In this document: positions 8,648 to 18,100 of the stretch, in pieces | Position numbering within the stretch: the stretch's first letter is position 1 | Layout: each line of letters starts with the position of its first letter | Assembly: GCA_024401645.1 (NCBI GenBank) | Contig: JAKSKR010000006.1 | Location: 1-64,000, forward strand | Reading direction: 5' to 3' | Source of the DNA: Paludibacteraceae bacterium | Lineage (GTDB): Bacteria; Bacteroidota; Bacteroidia; Bacteroidales; Paludibacteraceae | DNA: 64,000 nucleotides | Notes under the pieces: generated by a model | Database searches by the model: none | What the model saw: only the letters and a program-made list of their open reading frames with translations | Told to the model about the DNA's origin: nothing | Made by a program: the position numbers and the translations under genes

Positions 8648-11600
8648 ATGAAAAGAAGAAAATTTGTTGAAAAGAGATTATTGCCGGTACTCTTTTCTTT
8701 AGGACTTACGTTCAACGCAAGTGCGGTGAAGGTCCACATCAATTCGGGTAATCCGGCTTATCCGTTCCCTCAATTTTTGGAATATTCTTATGGCGATGGT
8801 CATAAATTGGGCAACTTGGGTACTAAACTTGCACCGGGTTTGACTCATGCCGAAATGGAACAGCAGTTACGTGATGCGTACCAGCTACATGCCAACGAGT
8901 TTGAGTACACAGGTGATGAGTGGGCTGGCATAAAATATATTGAAACCCCTTTCAAGTCGGCCTACGACTGTACAGAAGGCGATGGCTATGCCTTGTTGGC
9001 GGCTGCCTACATGGCAGACAAGACTACCTTCGACGGCTATTGGATGTGCATGCACGACAAGCGCCGTGCCCGTTCAAAAAAGTATAGCGATTGCACACCT
9101 ACTTATGCCGATTATGAATATGGGCCATTTTCGTTAATCGATTATTCTGGTTCAGCAACCGATGGTGATGAAGACGTTGCTTTGGCGCTTTACGTAGCCT
9201 ACAAACAGTGGGGTGAATTTATGCTCGATGAAAAGGGCGAAAAGGTGCTCGATGCTTGTGGTAACCCCATTAGCTACAAACAAGAACTGATAGAAGTGTT
9301 GCGTGGTCTTGTGGCTTTGAATACGAGATTCCCGCTAGAAACAAAATTGATGCGTGTAAATACGGGTATGATTGGCCTAGATGGTTATGTTAAGGGAGGG
9401 GATACTTGGACTGAAGCAACCGTTTGGGCGGAAAAAAATCCTACCGTTCTTACCGATTCAGCTAGCATATTTTCTTATCCATTTCATACTTTGGAGGAAG
9501 GAACTGTAAATGTTAAGGATGTTCCGCTAGTTCCTGAATTCTCTTCTTCTTTTAGGCAGCATATTGACTATAATGCACCGGCCTATTACCGTGAGTTTCA
9601 CGATTTGTTGCTCTCACTGTCAAAAGAATTGGGTGCAACCAACGCATGGGAAGCAGAGCAGTTTCGTCGTGCAGAGGCTTCTTCCGATTGGTTGATTGGC
9701 CAGCTTCTTGGTAAGAGTCCATATGCGGTACCTATTGCAGGAACGTATGAGGTTAACGAAGATGGTTCAGAAACTACATTCTCAAATTCTAATGTGGGCG
9801 AAGATTTCCGTACCCCATGGCGTAACATTAGTAACTATGTTTGGCATGGAAATCCTAGCTATACCTGGAATCCGGTTACGCATAAAGTAGATGAAGGCGG
9901 AAACACCTTCCAATACGATGCTGCGCACCGACTTTCGGCCTTTTTACACGATCCGATGCATTGGAACGATTCGTTGGAAACTTCATGTTATGAATATGGT
10001 TCCTGTGGTTATTCTGTTAGTGGACCAAAAACAATGCAGTGGCAGGTTAATTCTTTAACAGGTGAGCAAAATGCAGGAAATGACTTATTATACATCTCAA
10101 TTGGTCTACCGAAAGCAACTTCAACATTTGCTGCTATTGGTGAGCAAGACTACGACCTGATGGGCGAACTTTATAATATTGTCTATTCGCTTTTCGATGT
10201 TCGTGGTACAACCCCAGAAGGAGAACCTGTACCTATGTATTTTCATGGTTGGTTCCGTCAGTTGGGTTTAATGGCGTTGACAGGTAACTATGCAGCTCCT
10301 TCACAAATGGAAGCGGGTTCAAATCTGAAGATTTACCGTTCGGTAAAAGACAGTGTAAGCAGTTGCCGTGTTGGCGACACCATTACTTACCAGTTGTCGT
10401 TCCGTAACTATGGTTCAAAAGCTGCAACCGGTGTTGTAATTGCCGAGAATGTTCCAAATGGTTTTGCTTTTATTGGTGCCGACAACAAGGGCGTGTACGA
10501 CGCTTCAACCCATACCATTCAGTGGGCTTTGGGCGAAGTACCTGGTTTCAAGAGCGACGGTTCGGAAGGTGCAGCTCTTGACCTTACTGCTCCAAATTTG
10601 GCAAAGACCATGGGCACTGTTTCTTACAAGTGTGTTGTTTTGCCTGGGGCAAGTGGCAAGTATTCGCCAGTGGCTACCATCAAGTCAGACAATGGCAAGG
10701 AAAGCCAAACCGACGAATACCCTAATTTTGTTACAGCTACCATGCAGCGTAACTCCATCGACATTTTACCTAATGCATTGAGTGTGGTAAAGGCTGCAGA
10801 TAAGGATTCGTTAGCAATGAACGATATGGTAAAGTTTACCGTTTCCTTTGCCAATACCGATAGTCTACCGTTCTTAACTGGTGGCAGACCAGGTGTCAAC
10901 TTCTCGGTTGCAGGTGAGCCTCATGATAGGGATGAATATGAAATAAAGTGCAGACTGAATAACGATGCTGTAGAACCATTTATTAATACCGGCAATTATC
11001 GCTTTACTTATTATACAGATACAGTCGATTTGCAGATAACTCCTTTGAATGTTGAAGGTGTTTCGAAAGACATAAATAATGGGTTTAGTGAAGTTCAATT
11101 GCCAAGCGGAATTCGAGCTAACAGACTTCAGCTTGGTAATGGCTTGTCGTCGAATTCGGTACTCCTTTCATGGGAACCTCCACACATTAGGAACGATCTA
11201 AAAGGTGGTTTTCCTGTTCGTATGCTTTTTAGACTTTGGTATAATGGTTTCTTAAACTTCAATCCGAGTGATGGTAGTTATACCATTTCTGAATACGATT
11301 TCTCAAAAATGTGGAGTCAATTCGAAAAAGCAGCAGATGAAGATTTGTATTATCCAGTTAGCCCTTCGTTCCAGAACCCAAATGTGGTTATGACTGTTGA
11401 CAAGGTTATTAACAGCGAATGCGATGTTACAGACAAGGTAGCCGAAACCGTATTGGTTGAGGAATTTGATGGTCACACTTGGCGTAAGATTTTGGGTAAT
11501 GCCCCATACAATGGCATAGAGGCAGAAGAAGTGGTAGTAACCGATACTATTCCGCTTGGTTTCGAATTTGCATTCCTATCGGGCGATAGTAGCAATGTTA

Positions 11601-11968
11601 AGTACACTCGTGCAGCCAGTGGTGCTGCTTATGCTGGTACCGTAACTTACAGCACCGACAAGTTAGGTATTGGCGAAAAGGGTAATTTCAGTTATGTGTG
11701 TAGGTTTGTTGGCTCAACTGCAGCAAGCATCAAGTCGTCGACTTCAATAGCCGACAAGGTAGAGAAAGTAACATCGGAACCTTATGAAATGGTTGTGATG
11801 AGCCAGACAACGGTTGACAAGGCCGCTGCCAATGCCGATGCACTTGTTGACGTTTACAATCCACAGGGCATTTTGTTGAAGAAACAAGTGAGCAACAACC
11901 AGGCTCTCAATGGTTTGAAGCGAGGTGTTTATGTGGTAGGTAACCAAAAGAAAGTAGTTACCAAGTAA
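8648..11968 (+). CDS. Secreted GH8-like glycosidase with DUF11 domains and T9SS type A signal
   Basis: Probably an exported beta-glycanase. After a signal peptide (MKRRKFVEKRLLPVLFSLG...NASA) comes a GH8-like catalytic domain: TEGDGY with candidate acid Glu110, and SATDGDEDVALALYVA with Asp172, the two best conserved GH8 signatures. DUF11-type adhesion-like domains follow near 565-640, 710-790 and 955-1040. The C-terminus (VYNPQGILLKKQV...LKRGVYVV) looks like a T9SS type A sorting domain. I chose ATG 8648 over an upstream TTG because the signal peptide starts there. The whole protein is paralogous to the first half of the next gene. GH8 includes cellulases, licheninases, xylanases and chitosanases; the substrate is not determined. 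Confidence 0.82.
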   Translation: MKRRKFVEKRLLPVLFSLGLTFNASAVKVHINSGNPAYPFPQFLEYSYGDGHKLGNLGTKLAPGLTHAEMEQQLRDAYQLHANEFEYTGDEWAGIKYIETPFKSAYDCTEGDGYALLAAAYMADKTTFDGYWMCMHDKRRARSKKYSDCTPTYADYEYGPFSLIDYSGSATDGDEDVALALYVAYKQWGEFMLDEKGEKVLDACGNPISYKQELIEVLRGLVALNTRFPLETKLMRVNTGMIGLDGYVKGGDTWTEATVWAEKNPTVLTDSASIFSYPFHTLEEGTVNVKDVPLVPEFSSSFRQHIDYNAPAYYREFHDLLLSLSKELGATNAWEAEQFRRAEASSDWLIGQLLGKSPYAVPIAGTYEVNEDGSETTFSNSNVGEDFRTPWRNISNYVWHGNPSYTWNPVTHKVDEGGNTFQYDAAHRLSAFLHDPMHWNDSLETSCYEYGSCGYSVSGPKTMQWQVNSLTGEQNAGNDLLYISIGLPKATSTFAAIGEQDYDLMGELYNIVYSLFDVRGTTPEGEPVPMYFHGWFRQLGLMALTGNYAAPSQMEAGSNLKIYRSVKDSVSSCRVGDTITYQLSFRNYGSKAATGVVIAENVPNGFAFIGADNKGVYDASTHTIQWALGEVPGFKSDGSEGAALDLTAPNLAKTMGTVSYKCVVLPGASGKYSPVATIKSDNGKESQTDEYPNFVTATMQRNSIDILPNALSVVKAADKDSLAMNDMVKFTVSFANTDSLPFLTGGRPGVNFSVAGEPHDRDEYEIKCRLNNDAVEPFINTGNYRFTYYTDTVDLQITPLNVEGVSKDINNGFSEVQLPSGIRANRLQLGNGLSSNSVLLSWEPPHIRNDLKGGFPVRMLFRLWYNGFLNFNPSDGSYTISEYDFSKMWSQFEKAADEDLYYPVSPSFQNPNVVMTVDKVINSECDVTDKVAETVLVEEFDGHTWRKILGNAPYNGIEAEEVVVTDTIPLGFEFAFLSGDSSNVKYTRAASGAAYAGTVTYSTDKLGIGEKGNFSYVCRFVGSTAASIKSSTSIADKVEKVTSEPYEMVVMSQTTVDKAAANADALVDVYNPQGILLKKQVSNNQALNGLKRGVYVVGNQKKVVTK

Positions 11969-11990
11969 TCTATTACAGATATTTTCAATT

Positions 11991-12028
11991 AAGAGCCAGT
12001 TGGTGGAAACGCCAGCTGGCTCTTTTTT
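11991..12028 (+). terminator. Intrinsic terminator after the first GH8-DUF11 gene
   Basis: AAGAGCCAGTTGG pairs with CCAGCTGGCTCTT (one G-T pair) around an 8-base loop and is followed by a T-run. It separates the two paralogues into independent transcripts. Confidence 0.85.
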
Positions 12029-12076
12029 GTGCAGGTTGTTAACAATTTCTTTTTTTTGTTCAAAACTTGTTCTTTT

Positions 12077-12108
12077 TTTGGCTTTCAGCTAAAAATCAAT
12101 TACATTTG
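12077..12108 (+). promoter_or_regulatory. Promoter of the giant GH8-Ig gene
   Basis: TTTG (12077-12080), a 20-base spacer and TACATTTG (12101-12108) give a full Bacteroidota-type promoter. The start would be near 12115, leaving a leader of about 67 bases before ATG 12182. Confidence 0.7.
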
Positions 12109-12181
12109 TTTGCTTATAAACTACTACAAATTCATTTTTATGGTATAGTTTATAAAAGTAGGGTTTGAAAAACATATTATT

Positions 12182-15100
12182 ATGAACATAAGACATTATA
12201 TAGTAAAGGTGTCTCTGTGCGTGGGTGGACTGTTGTCGTTCGCGCAGGGAGGTTATGCCACAAACGAGGTGACTGTCCATATAAATTCGGGCAATCCTAA
12301 GTTTCCTTTCCCCCAATTCACGTATTATGAATATGGAGAGAAACACAAGTTGGATAATTTGGGAACAAAGAATCCAGAAGGTGTTGTGCATGTTGAGATG
12401 GAGCAAGACATTCGTGATGCATACCAAATTTTTGCCAATGAGTGGGAGTATACAGGTGAGTCGTGGGGAGGCGTTAAATATATTCGTGGTAATTTGGGTT
12501 GTCCTTACGATTGCCGTGAAGGTGATGGTTACTCATTGTTGGCAGCAGCAATTATGGGTGACAAAGTTTCTTTCGATGGCCTTTGGATGTGTGTACACGA
12601 CAAAGCGCGTGTAAAGCAAAAGAGATATATAGATGGTGTCGTGTTCGAACCTGATTATGAGTATGGAGACTTTTCAAATAAGGATAATCAGAATTCTGCG
12701 ACCGATGGTGACGTCGATATGGCAATAGCCCTTTATATTGCATGGCGCCAATGGGGTGATTTAATGGGTATTGATGATTTCTCGGGTACTCCAATTTCAT
12801 ATAAAAAGGAATTTTTGAATTTCTTGAAGGGTATGGTTGGGGTGCAGAGCCGATTTATGACTGAGAACCCTAGAAGGTCATTATCTGGAGACATAGGTTT
12901 TGATGGTTATTTGAAAAACGGTGATACTTGGACCGAAATTACAGACTATGCAACTACAAATCCTATAGTGGAAGATGGTGTAACAATTATACCTGAGTAT
13001 GGGGGGCCACAGGAAATGCATACCGACTATTTGGCACCTTCTTATTTCCATGAGTTTTTCGATCTCTTAGATGAATTAAAGCCTAGTGAGATTACAGAGT
13101 TTGAAAAGAACCAGTTTAAGAGGTGTGCTGCTTCTTGTGACTGGGTTGTTGGAAACTGGATTGGCCAGGGCGAGAAAAATATTTTTGTGGGTGAGGTAGC
13201 CACTATAGAAAATAATAAAGTCACCTTGAAAGCTGGTAACCAAGGTGGTCGTTTCCGTTCATCGTGGCGAACAGCGATGAATTATATGTGGCATGGTAAT
13301 CCGACGTATACATGGGATCCGGTTACACATGAGGCAGTAGATGGTTCAGATACTTATGAATATGATGCAAGTGTCAGATTCTCAAAATTTATGAATGACC
13401 CGCAAACATCGGGTAATTCAGACTGTTTGGTTTATGGAACAAATCCGTTGTCTTATAAGGGACCTGCAACTTTGCACTGGGACCTTCAACCCGATGGTAG
13501 TTATCCGTATAGTAAATTTGCATTGAACTGGACGCCTTCCTGTGGTTTGCCTTCAGCTATTTCTGCTCAAGATTTAGATTTGGCTGCTATTTTGTATCGC
13601 CATTGTAATATTGAATGGGACGTGGACGAACAGGGCGACCGTTATTTGACTAGTGTCCCTCATTATTTCCATGGTTGGTTCCGTTTGTTAGGTATGTTGG
13701 TTGCGACTGGTAACCATATAGCACCTGGCCAGATGGCAACTGCTAAGGCAAATATGAAAGTATATAGATCTCTAAAAGATAGTATGTCGTTGGCTTATGT
13801 TGGCGACAATGTTAAGTATTATTTAGACTATAGAAACTTTGGATCGGTAGATGCAAAGGATGTTAAAATTGTAGAAAATGTACCTGAAGATTTTATATTC
13901 GTAAGTGCTACAGATGGTGGTGAATACGATGCGGCAACACATACAGTAACGTGGAAAATAGGAACCGTTGCTGGTGTGAAGAGTGATGATGTTGAAGGTG
14001 CTGCTCTTGATGTTACTGCATCTAACTTGTCAAAAACAATGGGGCAGGTATCTTATATTGCGAAGGTTGGCCCTAATGCAGGAACTAAAGAAACGAAAAG
14101 ATACTGTACGACCGCAGAAATTACTTGTTCAAATGGTACGGGCTGGATTTCGAATGAATACCCTAATCACATAACAGCTACTATGCAACGTAACTGTGTG
14201 GATGTGATTAACCGCTCGTTAAAGATGACTAAGAAGGCTAACCTTGAAAAAGTTAATCCTGGTAATAAGGTTAAGTATACCATTAACTTCGAAAATTCTT
14301 CAAAGGAAGGATGGTTGGAAGGTGGACGTCCTCGTGTTAATGTTGCTTTCTGTAATAATGGTTTGAATAAGCAACAAGAGAAATTTGGTTTCAGATTGTA
14401 TAGCGATGCTATTGAACCATATATAAATTATGGAAACTACCGTGTTTCTTATTTTATGTATGACCCTAGTATGAAGTGTCTGAAGAACAATTCTGATTGT
14501 CCCGTTGGTTGGAGTTATATGACCGAAACTTTGGAGTTTGGCGGCAACGGTGATTCTGGCAATGCTTTGGATGTCTCGGTAGAGAAGATTGTTAATGGTC
14601 AAGACCCTGATAATGGAAAAAAATGGAATCAGCGATTAATCGTTCGGTTCCCAAATGCGTTGGTAACAACCACAGCTCATCTTCTTAACCAAAATGGTCA
14701 GAAGTTACGTATTCACAAGGGTGTTACCGTTCCATTAAGAATTGTCAGTCAAATACAACCAAATCCACAAGGTGATGTGAATTATGCAGACGATTGGTCT
14801 TGGGACCCTGCTGCTGAAGATGATTTGGCTGGTAGTTATTATCCTATAACACCATCGGTGCAAAAAATTGATCCAGTAACTGGTAAGGCTATAGAAGAAG
14901 AGGTTAATGAATATTTGCCAAATGTGTGTCAGGTACCACCTCATACTGTAAATAATGTACTTGTTGAGGAGTATGATGGTTATGTATGGCGCAAAATTTT
15001 AGGTAATGGCCCAATGGCAGGTCGTGAATACGAAGATGTCGTAATTCTCGATACTTTGCCCGAAGGTATGGACTTTGTAGGTTTTGATGGTAAATGTCCG

Positions 15101-18100
15101 TTGGAGGCTTTCGATGCTTCTTGGGATAGCTATCAGATTGCCGATGGACGATGGGTTGTTAAATGGGAAATACCATTTTTACAACGTGAACAGAAAGGTG
15201 TTATTTCATACTATGCACAGGCTTCAATGCCTTCTGGTAATAAGTGTCCAACCCCAGATGAGGAGACATTTAATATAGCATGGTTGTCAGCTAAGAATGA
15301 GTCTCCATTGTCTGACACTGCTGAAGTTGTTGTAACATGTGCAAAAGTTCCAGATCCGGTTGTGCCTACTACAATAACAAAGTCTGCAGACAAGGAAGCC
15401 TATGAACTAGGTGACCCAATTACCTATGAAATTGAATACGAGCAGACACATGGATATGTTACTACTGATGCGGCTGCTAAGGCTTCAGATTGGACCCTTT
15501 CTGGCGGAGCTTCTGTTTCTAATGGAAGTGTAATGGCTTCTGGTGGTAAGGCAAAGCATAATTATTCTTATGCTTCAAATATCTACTTGGAAATGGATTG
15601 TGAAGGTTATGATGGCCTTTTGTTCTATTTGCGAGATGATGTTAAGATTTCGGTTAGAAAGGATTGGGCATTCTACTTTTTCTCTATTTATGAAGGTGGT
15701 GAGATGCTAGGCGAAGAAGAGCCTATTACTACTAATGCTAATAAGTCTAATTTGAAAGTAGACTTGACAGGCAACTTAATTAGAATATGGTTTGATAGTG
15801 ACACTATAGATTTGCCAGTTATTAACCGAGAGCTCAAATCATCAAAGTCTGGATTCTTTAGTCTAGAAAAAGGAACGTTCTCGAACATCTACTTACATAC
15901 CGACTATGCATATGACTTAACTTTCGTTGACCGTAAGCCTGCTGAAGTGAAGTTCTTGGAAGCCGATAATGGAGGTGTGTTAAAAGGCGATTCTATTGTT
16001 TGGGAATTTGAACATGGAGTAGATAATCCAATACCTTTTGGAACAAAGTACAAGGTATCTTGGAATGGTACGGTTGACGAGTGTTCAGAAAGTATCATCA
16101 ATGTTGCTTATGCTAAATTGCTAGGCCATAAAGACAATGAAATTGTAGATTTTGCAGAATCGGCCTGCGGTGCTGTTCCTTGTCCACTCGAGAAAGTGAC
16201 CCTGAAGTCGGCGTCCGACGTGTTCTGTTCGGCCGACAGCATGGTCATCAAGGCCACCGCCACAGCCAAGGGCACCTACATGTACCAGTGGTACAACGGC
16301 GAGGATAAGGTAGGCAAGGCCACCGAGAACCAGGACAGCCTGGTTGTCAGGGAAGCCGGCAGCTACTGGGTAGAAGTCAGCGTAGCCGACGACGCGACCT
16401 GCGATGCCGTTAAGAGTAAGGAACTCGTCCTCACCACCGACGCCATGCCAGAGACCGCGTTGGGCGACACCAGCGCGTGCGAGGGCTCGACCGTAGAGCT
16501 GAAGGCCGTGAAGTTGGCCGAAGACACCTACGTCTACAAGTGGAGCGACCGCTCGAGCGACGCGACCCTCGAGGTAGGCGAGGCCGGCGAGTACAGCGTG
16601 GTAGTGACCAACGGCACGTGCGTAGCCAAGGACACCGCCAAGGTGACCTTCGGCAGCGAGACCCTGACCGACGTGATATACGAGCTCAACGGCGTTAAGT
16701 ACATGGCAGGCGACACCGGCAACGTGTGCCCTAACACCGAGGCTACCCTCACCATAAACAAGACATCCGGCGACGGCACCTACAAGTGGAGCAGCAAGCC
16801 GTCTGGCTTCATCAGCGGCGACGCCGAAGCCAAGCAGGTGACCATCAACCCCGAAGGCCTCACCACCTACTACGTGAGCCTGATGGGCGCCAAGTGCGTA
16901 GCCACCGACAGCTTCGTGGTGAAGGTCGGCAAGGCACCGCTCAAGGGCGGCATCTTCACCCTGAACGGCACGGACTACCCACGCAGCGAGGGCAACAGCG
17001 GCAGCATCTGCCCAGGCGAGGCATCGACCCTGGGCGTGAACTACACGCCAAAGGAAGGCGACTTCACTTGGAGCAGCAAGCCATACGACGAGAGCATGGT
17101 GGCCGACGGCGCGAGCGTGAGCATCAAGCCAGACAAGAAGACCACCTACTACGTGAGCTTCATGATGGACTGCGAGGCGATGGACAGCTTCGTGGTAGAC
17201 GTGAAGGAGCCTATGGAGCTCAGCCGCCCAGTCATCAGCCTGCAGTGTAACGCAGTCAAGCTCACCGCCACCGCCACCGGCAGCGAGAGCCCTGTGTACC
17301 ACTGGAGCGTTGACGGCGAGGAGATGGCCGGCACCGATGCAAGCATCGTCATCAGCGGCAGCGACTACAAGAGCGGCACCGCCGAGGTGTACGCCACCGC
17401 AAGCGACGCGTGCCAGTCAGAGACACAGACGAAGGACTTCAGCGTGGTGGGCATGAAGGCCGAGCTCAGCGGCAGCAAGACTGTGTGCCCAGGCCTGACT
17501 ACCGAACTCGCCGTCGAGGCCGAGTCGGAACTCAACAACGCGAAGTACAGCTACCAGTGGAAGGACAAGGACGGCGAGGCCATCGCCTCGGCCACCTCCC
17601 CAACCTATAAGGCAGGCGCCGGCACCTTCTACGTGACCGTCAAGCTCGACGAGATAGGCTGCGACACCACCATCAAGCACGTGATAGTCGAAGGCACCGG
17701 CGCCCTCGAGACCGAAGGCGGCGAACCCGGCATAGAGGTAGGCGGCGAAGGCGTGAAGAACCGCACCTACTACTACTGCGGCAGCGACGCCGTGACCGTG
17801 TCGTCGAACTACAAGAAGGACAGCGGCAGCGACTACGAGTGGACCGTCCTCGACGCCAGCGGCAACGCCACCAGCGAGACCTACACCGGCAGCGCCAGCG
17901 TGACGCCGGTGAAAGACATGGCCATCGCGCTCAAGTTCCAGAACCAGTGCGACGCGTACGACACCCTGTTCATAAAGATACCGGAAAAGGTAGCCATAGA
18001 GCCGACCGTGAAGGCACTCTGCGGCGAGACCAGCATAGAGTTCAGCAACACGAAGCCGACCTACAGGTGGACCTACGGCACCAGCACCAGCGAGGGCAAG

